Below, piece after piece: positions 6,876 to 13,703 of a stretch of DNA of 22,601 nt; positions within the stretch are counted from its first letter, which is position 1, and the number at the start of each line of letters is the position of its first letter. The stretch covers positions 1 to 22,601 of the forward strand of contig NZ_JALXPE010000064.1 in the NCBI RefSeq assembly GCF_025143365.1. The letters run 5' to 3'. The stretch is from Microbacterium sp. p3-SID336. Lineage in GTDB: Bacteria > Actinomycetota > Actinomycetes > Actinomycetales > Microbacteriaceae. The notes below the pieces were generated by a model. The model saw only the letters and a program-made list of their open reading frames with translations, was not told the DNA's origin and did no database searches. Both the position numbers and the translations under genes were made by a program.

Positions 6876-8003
6876 TCACGCCCTCTTCCCGCGTCCGAAC
6901 AGTCCGCGCTTCGACGCGGGGGCCGCGGCGACCGCGGCGGGTGCCGGTGCGGAGGCCGCCCCGGCAGCGGAGTCCTGCAGGATCCACTCGATCACGCGGT
7001 CGGTCTCGGCCGCGCCGGCGAAGCCGTTCTGGCGCGCCTGCTTCTCTCCGGCCGCCACCGCGTCGACGAACGACTCCAGCTGCGCGCTGTACTCCTCGCC
7101 GCGCAGATAGAACGACACCTGCTCGGTGAGGTCCGTCGTGTAGGAGATGTTCCAGCCCGCACGGTAGCCCGAGGGGATGGTGGCCCCCTCGCGGAGGTAG
7201 ACCCGCAGCTCCTGGCGGTCGGCGATGATGCGCCCCTGCGAGCCGCTGATCGTGACGGAGGTCGACATCTTGCGGAAGGACTCGTCCGACCAGTTGACCG
7301 AGAGCTGCACGCTGAGGCCGTCGGCGTAGTCGAGGGTGGAGTACACCTCGTCGTCGGTGTCGGCGGAGAAGATGCTGTTCAGCACGGATCCCCGCACGCG
7401 CTCCGGCGTGCCCAGGTACCAGTTGACCAGGTCGAGCGGGTGCGCCGCGTAGTCATACAGGCAGCCGCCGCCGGCGGTGCGCTTGCTGCGCCACGTCGAG
7501 CCCTTGGCCTTGAGCACGACTGGGCCGTAGGCCTCGGCGAGCACATGCGTGACCTTCCCGATCGCCCCGGCGTCGAGGAGGCGCTTGACCTCCTGGAACG
7601 TGGCGATGAACCGGTTGTGGTAGCCGACCTGCGCGATCAGGCCGCGCTCGGCGGCGAGCTCCGCGAGCTCGATCGACTCGGCGGCGGTGAGCGTGAGCGG
7701 CTTCTCGCAGAAGACGTGCACGCCGCGGTCCAGCGCGCTGCGGACCAGCGCCGCGTGCGAACCGGTCGGCGTGGCGATCACGACCGCCTCCGGCGATGCC
7801 TCCTCGAGCATCTTGTCGAGCGACGAGAACGTCGCGGCGCCCGTGTACTTGTTCAGCACGTCGAGCAGATAGTCGGTGGCGTCGACGACGCCCACCAGGT
7901 CCACATTCTTCAGCGCGCGGACGATCGCAAGATGAGAGAGCCCCATCTTCCCGACGCCCACGACACCGACACGAACACGTCGTGTGTCAGCGTTTTGCGG
8001 CAC
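6876..8003 (-). CDS. Gfo/Idh/MocA family NAD(P)-dependent oxidoreductase
   Basis: The N-terminal Rossmann fold begins VRVGVVGVGKMG with the GxGxxG dinucleotide signature. VIATPTGSHAALVRSAL and the diagnostic FCEKPLTL segment (about residue 99) follow. The C-terminal half contains GGGCLYDYAAHPLDLVNWYLG, in which the D/H residues of the substrate domain are kept. Family members oxidise or reduce hydroxyls of sugars, often nucleotide sugars or inositol, in surface-polysaccharide pathways. The last 30 residues are an Ala/Pro-rich, then basic tail (SKRGLFGRGKRA) outside the usual fold. The start is GTG at 8003 with AAGGGG 9 nt upstream. It is the first gene of the minus row (with the barrel protein and GH16) and is divergent from the GT2 gene at 8199. 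Confidence 0.88.
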   Translation of the reverse strand: MPQNADTRRVRVGVVGVGKMGLSHLAIVRALKNVDLVGVVDATDYLLDVLNKYTGAATFSSLDKMLEEASPEAVVIATPTGSHAALVRSALDRGVHVFCEKPLTLTAAESIELAELAAERGLIAQVGYHNRFIATFQEVKRLLDAGAIGKVTHVLAEAYGPVVLKAKGSTWRSKRTAGGGCLYDYAAHPLDLVNWYLGTPERVRGSVLNSIFSADTDDEVYSTLDYADGLSVQLSVNWSDESFRKMSTSVTISGSQGRIIADRQELRVYLREGATIPSGYRAGWNISYTTDLTEQVSFYLRGEEYSAQLESFVDAVAAGEKQARQNGFAGAAETDRVIEWILQDSAAGAASAPAPAAVAAAPASKRGLFGRGKRA

Positions 8004-8198
8004 GACGAAATCCCCTTCCCCAGTTGGTTTCCCCTTCAGAAGGCATCCCTCCCCGTAGGGACGCCAACCGCTATACTAACCCGAAGATCGCGCTGAGGGC
8101 AGTGCGAATTCGCGGCGGGATGGGGCCCGTCGTCATCGAGGGGATTCCGGGCACGTCCGTGCGACGTGCACCGGATGCGTCACATAAGGGGAGTGCGC
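8004..8198. promoter_or_regulatory. Divergent promoter region with overlapping -10 elements and GGGG boxes
   Basis: The sequence CTATACTAAC (8071-8080) gives TATACT (8072-8077) for the plus strand and TAGTAT (8078-8073) for the minus strand, so the two promoters would overlap. The minus leader (about 60 nt) holds GGGG boxes, seen on the plus strand as TCCCCT 8011, TCCCCAG 8017, TCCCCT 8030 and TCCCCG 8050. The plus leader (about 115 nt) has G-tracts at 8122, 8140 and 8149, and AAGGGGAG (8186-8193) as the Shine-Dalgarno sequence before the ATG at 8199. No -35 is convincing on either side. Confidence 0.5.
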
Positions 8199-9107
8199 AT
8201 GGTGGAAGTTTCTGTCGTCCTGCCGACACACAACAGGCCGGAGCTGATGAGGCTCGGGGTCGAGAGCGTGCTCGCGCAGAAGACATCCGTCACCGGCGAA
8301 GTGGTCATCGTGTTCGATGCCTGTCCGATCGAGGTGCCGGATGTGGAGGTGCCGGACGGATGGGTCGTCCGCGGCATCTCGAACACCCGCAGCCGCGGAC
8401 TGGCCGGCGCGCGCAACTCCGGGATCCTCGCGGCCGAGGGGCGACTGGTCGCCTTCCTCGACGACGATGACACGTGGCTTCCCGGCAAGCTGGAGGCCCA
8501 GCTGCGGCGCTTCGAGGAGAAGCCCGACGCCATCATCGTCGGCACGGCCATGGTCGTCGACGACGGGGAGAACCGCATCGTGCGGCGTGTGCCGTCCGAT
8601 GACCTCACGCACGAGGACTTCCTGCGCAACCGCAATCCAGGACTCCACTCGTCGAGCCTCATGTTCCGGCGCGAGGTGCTCCTCGGCGACCTGGGCCTGA
8701 TCGACGAGGAGCTTCCTCGGAGCTACGGGGAGGACTACGACATCCTGCTCCGCGGCTCCGCTCTCGGCCTGGTCACGGTGGTGAACGAGCCGCTCGTGCG
8801 CGTGCTGTGGAACGGGCAGTCGTACTACTTCGGCCAGTGGGCCGCGTACGCCGAAGCGCTGCAGTACCTGCTGCGCAAGCACCCCGACTTCGCCACGATC
8901 CCGGCGGCGCTCGGCCGCATCGAGGCGCAGGTCGCGTTCTCCCTCGCGTCGGCGGGGCAGGGCAAGGAAGCGCGCACCTGGGGCTGGCGCGCTCTGCGGC
9001 ACAACCCCAAGCAGGTCAAGGCCGCGCTCGCGATCGCGATCTCCCGCAAGCTCGTGACGCCGCAGACCGTCACCAGGATCGTGCAGAAGTTCGGCCGGGG
9101 GATCTGA
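8199..9107 (+). CDS. GT2 family glycosyltransferase
   Basis: The protein opens with VEVSVVLPTHNRPEL, the first strand of a GT-A family 2 fold. It has the DxD-type metal and nucleotide-sugar site FLDDDDTW (about 85-92), followed by PGKLEAQLRRF, and a later acceptor-side region with SYGEDYDILLRG, where the ED pair is the usual catalytic-base area. It probably adds one sugar to the lipid-linked repeat unit at the cytoplasmic face of the membrane. There are no clear membrane helices. The ATG at 8199 is chosen because AAGGGGAG lies 5 nt upstream and the residues before it in the longer frame (HRMRHIRGV) are not family-like. The Alg14-like gene follows after 3 bp, so an operon is expected. Donor and acceptor are unknown. 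Confidence 0.88.
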   Translation: MVEVSVVLPTHNRPELMRLGVESVLAQKTSVTGEVVIVFDACPIEVPDVEVPDGWVVRGISNTRSRGLAGARNSGILAAEGRLVAFLDDDDTWLPGKLEAQLRRFEEKPDAIIVGTAMVVDDGENRIVRRVPSDDLTHEDFLRNRNPGLHSSSLMFRREVLLGDLGLIDEELPRSYGEDYDILLRGSALGLVTVVNEPLVRVLWNGQSYYFGQWAAYAEALQYLLRKHPDFATIPAALGRIEAQVAFSLASAGQGKEARTWGWRALRHNPKQVKAALAIAISRKLVTPQTVTRIVQKFGRGI

Positions 9108-9110
9108 GCG

Positions 9111-9560
9111 ATGAAGATCCTGATCGCATGCTCGTCCGGCGGGCATCTCACGCAGGCGCTCGCGCTGCGCGACTGGTGGGGAGCACACGAGCGCTGCTGG
9201 GCGACCTTCCCCGTGGAGGACGCCCGCTCGCGGCTCTCCGAGGAGAAGGTCTACGAGATCCACTATCCGACCGTGCGGAACCTGCCGAACCTGCTGCGCA
9301 ACTTCGGGCTCGCCCGGCGCGTGCTGGCTGCCGAGCGGCCCGACATCGTGTTCTCGACCGGTGCGGCCATCGCGCTGCCGTTCTTCACCCAGGCGCGGTT
9401 CTTCGGCGCCAGGACGGTGTACCTCGAACCGGTCGACCGCATCACCTCGCCCGGCCTGAGCGGGCGGCTCGTGTACCCCTTCGCGGACGAGTTCCTCGTC
9501 CAGTGGGAGCGGATGCGCGACTTCTACCCCGGCTCCCGCAACGTCGGGGTCGTGCTGTGA
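9111..9560 (+). CDS. Alg14-like subunit of a two-part polysaccharide glycosyltransferase (PssD/EpsE type)
   Basis: The 149-residue protein starts MKILIACSSGGHLTQAL, the N-terminal glycine loop of GT-B enzymes of the Alg14/PssD/CpsF type. It also contains RRVLAAERPDIVFSTGAAIALPF, the second conserved segment. In this family the acceptor-binding N-half and the donor-binding C-half are separate proteins, with the Alg14-type half recruiting the other to the membrane. The gene ends in GTGA, where the next gene starts, so the two halves are translationally coupled and likely made in equal amounts. The complex would transfer a sugar to the lipid-linked oligosaccharide. No obvious membrane helix is present; hydrophobic patches such as ALPFFTQARFF may mediate membrane contact. 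Confidence 0.88.
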   Translation: MKILIACSSGGHLTQALALRDWWGAHERCWATFPVEDARSRLSEEKVYEIHYPTVRNLPNLLRNFGLARRVLAAERPDIVFSTGAAIALPFFTQARFFGARTVYLEPVDRITSPGLSGRLVYPFADEFLVQWERMRDFYPGSRNVGVVL

Positions 9561-10123
9561 GCGCGCCGCTCGTCGTCGTCTCCGCCGGCACATATCACCT
9601 GCCCTTCGATCGGCTCTCCGGCTGGGTGGAGGAGTGGCTCCAGCGCCACCCCGATGTCCGGCTGGTGATGCAGCACGGCCCGTCGGCTCCGGTCGCCGGC
9701 GCCGAGAACGTCGAGATCCTGCCCTACTCGGACCTGCTCACCCTGTGCCGCGAGGCGGATGCCGTCGTGCTGCAGGGCGGTGCCGGCGGTGTCATGGACA
9801 TGCGGGCGCTCGGCATCGTCCCGATCGTCGTCCCGCGAGTACCCGGCGGCGGCGAGGTCGTCGACGATCACCAGCTCGTGTTCAGCGCCGAGATGGCCGA
9901 GCTCGGCATCATCCGCCGCGCGCTGTCGGCCGAGGAGCTGGCCGCACAGCTCGACGCGTCCCTCTCCGGCGACCTGCCCGCACCGGGCTCGATCGCCACC
10001 CCGGGGGCCGATGCCGTGCGCACCCTGCTGGAGCAGCCGGTGCGCCGCGCGCCGTGGTTCGCCTTCGTGCCGCGGCTCGTGCGCAGCGGCATCGCCATCG
10101 TCGCCACCAAGCTGCGCCGCTGA
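9557..10123 (+). CDS. Alg13-like catalytic subunit of the two-part glycosyltransferase (PssE type)
   Basis: The start is the GTG at 9557, which overlaps the TGA of the Alg14-like gene (GTGA). The protein of 188 residues begins LVVVSAGTYHLPFDRL, equivalent to the 'GTxxxxFDRL' start of Alg13/PssE and GT28 C-terminal domains. It has the UDP-sugar-binding segment VVLQGGAGGVMDMRALGIVPIVVPR in place of the usual HGGxGS...ALxxGKPxIVVPR, with Gln where family members usually have His. The DDHQ motif that follows is typical. It should bind the nucleotide-sugar donor and act as a complex with its partner. The C-terminal 30 residues (APWFAFVPRLVRSGIAIVATKLRR) are amphipathic and could help hold it at the membrane. 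Confidence 0.87.
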   Translation: MSAPLVVVSAGTYHLPFDRLSGWVEEWLQRHPDVRLVMQHGPSAPVAGAENVEILPYSDLLTLCREADAVVLQGGAGGVMDMRALGIVPIVVPRVPGGGEVVDDHQLVFSAEMAELGIIRRALSAEELAAQLDASLSGDLPAPGSIATPGADAVRTLLEQPVRRAPWFAFVPRLVRSGIAIVATKLRR

Positions 10124-10136
10124 GACCAGCGGGCGC
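10114..10136. terminator. Weak hairpin between convergent genes
   Basis: GCGCCGCT (10114-10121) can pair with AGCGGGCGC (10128-10136) across a 6-nt loop with one bulged base. It spans the stop codon of the Alg13-like gene and faces the convergent flippase gene 20 bp away. There is no T-run. It is the only terminator-like structure in this short gap. Confidence 0.35.
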
Positions 10137-10143
10137 CGGATAC

Positions 10144-11655
10144 TCAGGCCCAGCGACCGACGAACGGGATCCGGCGCCACAGCGTCTGGATGTGCAGCGG
10201 ACGGCGGAGCAGCCACAGCACCACGGCGTAGACGAGGCACAGGGTGACGCCGGCGACCACGAGGATCAGCAGACTCGAGCCGACGAACCAGGTGAACAGC
10301 AGCCCGCCGCCGCCGAACACCACGACCGGCGGCAGCATCGGCACGAGCAGCCGGGACGGCTGAAGGTCGACATGCATCAGCCGGTGTACCTGGACCGCGG
10401 CGATCATGTTGTCCGTCACCACGACGATGACCCAGGTGATCGCGGCGCCCCAGACGCCCAGCAGCGGCACGAGCGCCAGGTTCCCGCCGATGCTGATCGC
10501 CAGCGCGATCGCCTTGTTGTACATCTGCCACGTGCTCCTGCCGCCCTGCAGCAGGATGCTCTGCAGCATGCCGCACGCGGTCTGGAACATCATCGCGAGA
10601 GCCAGCAGCACCATCGGGCCCCAGCCCGAGCGGAACTCGGAGCCGAAGATGCCGAGCACCGCAGGGCCCATCGAGATGAGCAGCATGTAGAACGGCCAGT
10701 TCATCAGGATCATGGTCCGCACGACCTTCGTGTGCAGCCGGGTCGACTCGAGATAGTCCTCGCGGGCGAGCAGCCCCGAGATCGTCGGCGACACCGCGAC
10801 ACGCATCGCCTTGTCCACCACGCCGCCCGCGCGGACCGCGCGCGTGATGACCGCGTACACGCCCGCGGCGGAGGGCGAGGCGAGAGCGGCGATGATCAGC
10901 ACGTCCGACCATTCCAGCGCGGTCTCCAGGCCCGAGCTCACCGTGCGGGGCGCGTTGAAGCGCCAGAACTCGCCCATCGTCGGACGGGTCTCCGGTGTGC
11001 TCTCGCGGCGTCGACGGAAGTCGCGCACGAACGGCGGCGCGATCACCACGATCGTCACCAGCAGCCAGAACGGCTGCGGCAGCAGCCACGCCTCGAACGC
11101 CCCCCACGCGCCGACGCCGGCCACGGAGACCGCCAGCAGCACGGTCAGCAGCCGGCTGGCGGGGAGCAGGATGCTCTGCAGCAGGGTGAACGCGGTGACC
11201 CCGCGCAGCATGCGCGCCGCGATCTGGAGCACCCCGATCAGGGCGCCCACGACGACGTAGGGCACCATCGCCCGCATCAGATCGGCCATGGCGGCGGCGT
11301 CGCTCGGCGCGGCCAGCCAGTCGCCCAGCGCATCCGCCAGCAGCCACACCGCCAGCGAGACGAGACCGGACATCACGGCGACCGGACCGAGCGCGAACAC
11401 GACGATCCGCCACTCGGCGCCCACCCTGTGGAACGCGCGCTGCTCGGCGATGTAGCGGACGATGCCGCTGTTCGTGCCCAGCCGGAGCACCTGCGTGAGG
11501 ATCGTGAAGATGCCCATCGCCTGGAAGAACAGACCCGTGCCGTCGGCGCCGAGCGTGTTGCCGACGATGGCCGTGAGCAGCAGGGCCGCGAGGGCCGCGA
11601 AGGCGGAGCCGAACAGGCTGATCAGTCCGCTCCGCGCCAGCCCCTCACTCTTCAT
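10144..11655 (-). CDS. Wzx-like lipid-linked oligosaccharide flippase (MOP superfamily)
   Basis: The 503-residue protein is hydrophobic throughout, with about 12-14 membrane helices. The first starts at about residue 10 (LISLFGSAFAALAALLLTAIVG) and is followed by NTLGADGTGLFFQA, the typical 'LGpegyGlf' turn of polysaccharide flippases of the MOP superfamily. It should carry undecaprenyl-diphosphate-linked repeat units across the cytoplasmic membrane. A charged loop (RDFRRRRESTPETRPTMGEFWR) in the middle separates the two six-helix halves, as expected. The ATG at 11655 overlaps the end of the Wzy-like gene by 11 nt and has only a weak Shine-Dalgarno, so translation is probably coupled. It is the last gene of the long minus row. 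Confidence 0.87.
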   Translation of the reverse strand: MKSEGLARSGLISLFGSAFAALAALLLTAIVGNTLGADGTGLFFQAMGIFTILTQVLRLGTNSGIVRYIAEQRAFHRVGAEWRIVVFALGPVAVMSGLVSLAVWLLADALGDWLAAPSDAAAMADLMRAMVPYVVVGALIGVLQIAARMLRGVTAFTLLQSILLPASRLLTVLLAVSVAGVGAWGAFEAWLLPQPFWLLVTIVVIAPPFVRDFRRRRESTPETRPTMGEFWRFNAPRTVSSGLETALEWSDVLIIAALASPSAAGVYAVITRAVRAGGVVDKAMRVAVSPTISGLLAREDYLESTRLHTKVVRTMILMNWPFYMLLISMGPAVLGIFGSEFRSGWGPMVLLALAMMFQTACGMLQSILLQGGRSTWQMYNKAIALAISIGGNLALVPLLGVWGAAITWVIVVVTDNMIAAVQVHRLMHVDLQPSRLLVPMLPPVVVFGGGGLLFTWFVGSSLLILVVAGVTLCLVYAVVLWLLRRPLHIQTLWRRIPFVGRWA

Positions 11656-12985
11656 TCGTGGCTCGTGCGAACGGCGTGGGCTGGGGCGTCCAGTACGAGG
11701 AGTTGCCCAGGTACTTCTCCCGCAGCAGCACCGCGAGGGCGATCCCGATGAAGACGAGCTGACGGTCGAGGCCGTAGAAGATCGACAGCCCGACGGCGAC
11801 CACCACGCTCGCGTGGATCCACACCGCGGAGAGGTTCGGTGCGTCGAACGTGCGCACCGCCCCCATCACGATCATGCCGAGGAAGAGGAACAGCCCGACC
11901 AGGCCGAAGCAGAACATGGCGTTCCAGATGGCGCCCTGCGTACCCACGTAGATCTCACTCCACGTGCTCGGCCGCGGGGCGCCCCAGCCGATGATCGGCG
12001 ATTGCAGGGTCCTCTCCCACGTCTCGGCATACAGGTTGCCACGCCCCTCGGTCGTGTCGACGGTCTCCTGACGGGCCACGATGCCGTCCAGGAAGCCGGA
12101 GAGGAAGAGGATCACCGCTCCGGCCATGCCGAGGACGGTCACCCAGAAGAAGGCGAGGAGCCGGCCGCGGATCAGGAGGCAGAACAGCACGTAGACCACG
12201 GCGCCGGCGATCCCGAGGAACAGGCCGCGGTTGGTGGTGGCGATGGCCGGCGGGATGGCTGCGACGAGCGCGATCACCAGGAACCACATGGCGCGTGCGG
12301 TGCGGTGGCCGATGGCCGTCCCGATCGCGATCGGTGTGAGCACGGCCATCGCCGCCCCCCACCCGTTCGTGTAGGAGAACGGGGCGGAGGGGCGGACGAA
12401 CGGCTCCTCGGCGCCCCACGGCGTCTGGATCTCCGCGAGCGTGGGGAACACGAGCTCCGAGACGTAGTCGTTGCTCGAGATCGCGTCCGGGAGCAGCCGG
12501 CCGATCGTCATCGTCAGCTGCACCTCGGGGAACAGCATGCCCAGATAGCCGCCGACGATCACGAAGACCCAGATGAAGGTCAGCCCGTTGAAGATGCGCT
12601 TCGGGGTGAGCGACGTCCTGGCGTTGACGATGTAGACCATGATGATCGCCAGCGCGAGGAACTGACTGAACCGCACGCCGAGGCCCACACCGCGACCCAG
12701 CTGGTCGATCATGAGCGCGGACGGGATCATCCACAGCACGAAGCCGATCCACGGCAGGATCCCCGGGACGATGAGGATGCGTCGGCGCATGATCAGCAGC
12801 GCGAGCATCGGGATCGACATGATGACCGAGACGAACGGCAGCATCCCCACGAGCCAGAACAGCGGATAGCCCCACAGCACCGTCAGCACCGGCCACGCGG
12901 GCAGGGCCCTCGGCTCGACCTCGAGACTGGGGTCCTGACCGGTCGCTGCGATCAGCGAACGGCTCGGTGAAGCGATGAGTGCCAT
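11645..12985 (-). CDS. O-antigen ligase/polymerase-like membrane protein (Wzy-type)
   Basis: The protein has about 11-12 predicted membrane helices and a large extracytoplasmic loop between about residues 285 and 345. That loop carries GRGNLYAETWERTLQSP and IIGWGAPRPS, the pattern of the O-antigen ligase / Wzy_C family (R near the loop start, then a 'GxG' before the next helix). The likely role is polymerisation of flipped repeat units on the outer face of the membrane. Such proteins share little sequence, so polymerase versus ligase cannot be settled from sequence; the neighbouring Wzx-like and Wzz-like genes favour polymerase. The ATG at 12985 lies 16 bp downstream of the CDP-alcohol phosphotransferase stop. 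About 30 hydrophilic N-terminal residues precede the first helix. Confidence 0.82.
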   Translation of the reverse strand: MALIASPSRSLIAATGQDPSLEVEPRALPAWPVLTVLWGYPLFWLVGMLPFVSVIMSIPMLALLIMRRRILIVPGILPWIGFVLWMIPSALMIDQLGRGVGLGVRFSQFLALAIIMVYIVNARTSLTPKRIFNGLTFIWVFVIVGGYLGMLFPEVQLTMTIGRLLPDAISSNDYVSELVFPTLAEIQTPWGAEEPFVRPSAPFSYTNGWGAAMAVLTPIAIGTAIGHRTARAMWFLVIALVAAIPPAIATTNRGLFLGIAGAVVYVLFCLLIRGRLLAFFWVTVLGMAGAVILFLSGFLDGIVARQETVDTTEGRGNLYAETWERTLQSPIIGWGAPRPSTWSEIYVGTQGAIWNAMFCFGLVGLFLFLGMIVMGAVRTFDAPNLSAVWIHASVVVAVGLSIFYGLDRQLVFIGIALAVLLREKYLGNSSYWTPQPTPFARATNEE

Positions 12986-13001
12986 GCGGATGCGTCCAGG
13001 T

Positions 13002-13703
13002 TCAGAGTGCGGTCAGCTGCGTGTACTTGCGGCGGAGCGAGCCGGCGAAGATCAGCACGTGCCAGGCGAACAGGGCGGTGTAGAGCACCGCGAACGCGAA
13101 CGGCAGTCCGATGAACGCCAGGACGACGTAGGTCGTGGAGGGATCCTGAGGCTGCTTGACGAACGACTCCAGGATGCCACGGCGTCCGTCGTCGGGGGAA
13201 GGGGGAGTCTTGGGCAGCAGCTTCTCGGCGAGCAGCTGCGAGAGGAACCAGCCGGAGACGAGCACCGAGAACAGTCCGGCGACGAGCACCAGCCACGGCC
13301 ACGCGTCCGTGCGCAGCAGGTGCACGGCGATCGCGATGTGCACGAGCGGGGCGCGCACACCGTCGACGACGTGGTCGAGCCACTCGCCAGCCGGCCCTCC
13401 GCGCTTCTGAATGCGCGCGAGCTGCCCGTCTGCCGAGTCGAGGATGTAGCCGATCAGCAGCAGGACCGCGGCGATCGGTCCCGCCCACCACTCGGGGACG
13501 CCGGCCAGCACGCCCACGCCGACAAGGCCGACGAGCGCACTGACCGCGGTGACGCCGTTGGGGCTCGCGCCCCAGCTCGCGGCGATCACCGCGGTGCGTC
13601 CGCCGAGCGGGCGGTTGATCCAGCGCAGGTACGCGGGAACGCCCGCCCCCGCTTTCTGTGCGGAGGCGAGCGCTCGTCGCGCGTCTGCGTAGGGGATTCT
13701 CAT
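13002..13703 (-). CDS. CDP-alcohol phosphotransferase family membrane enzyme
   Basis: The complete family signature D-x2-D-G-x2-A-R-x8-G-x3-D-x3-D is present: D89, D92, G93, A96, R97, G106, D110 and D114. The remaining sequence forms about six membrane helices. Such enzymes displace CMP from a CDP-alcohol (CDP-diacylglycerol, or CDP-glycerol-type compounds) onto an alcohol acceptor at the membrane, with two divalent metals held by the aspartates. The hydrophilic region around residues 165-195 (LPKTPPSPDDGRRGILES) is longer than in housekeeping phosphatidylglycerophosphate synthases. Its ATG overlaps the stop of the giant secreted-protein gene (ATGA), and the Wzy-like gene follows 16 bp later, so it is embedded in the polysaccharide operon. 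Substrate is unassigned. A role in phospho-decorating the polymer or its anchor is an inference. Confidence 0.88.
   Translation of the reverse strand: MRIPYADARRALASAQKAGAGVPAYLRWINRPLGGRTAVIAASWGASPNGVTAVSALVGLVGVGVLAGVPEWWAGPIAAVLLLIGYILDSADGQLARIQKRGGPAGEWLDHVVDGVRAPLVHIAIAVHLLRTDAWPWLVLVAGLFSVLVSGWFLSQLLAEKLLPKTPPSPDDGRRGILESFVKQPQDPSTTYVVLAFIGLPFAFAVLYTALFAWHVLIFAGSLRRKYTQLTAL

Noticed and set aside
5665..7110. Long plus-strand open frame opposite the barrel and oxidoreductase genes
   Set aside because: Low-complexity Arg/Val/His/Asp composition and full overlap with two convincing protein families on the other strand.
11462..12970. Plus-strand open frame of about 500 codons opposite the Wzy-like gene
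   Set aside because: Composition dominated by Asp/His/Arg/Gln, typical of the antisense of a hydrophobic membrane protein; no family signature.
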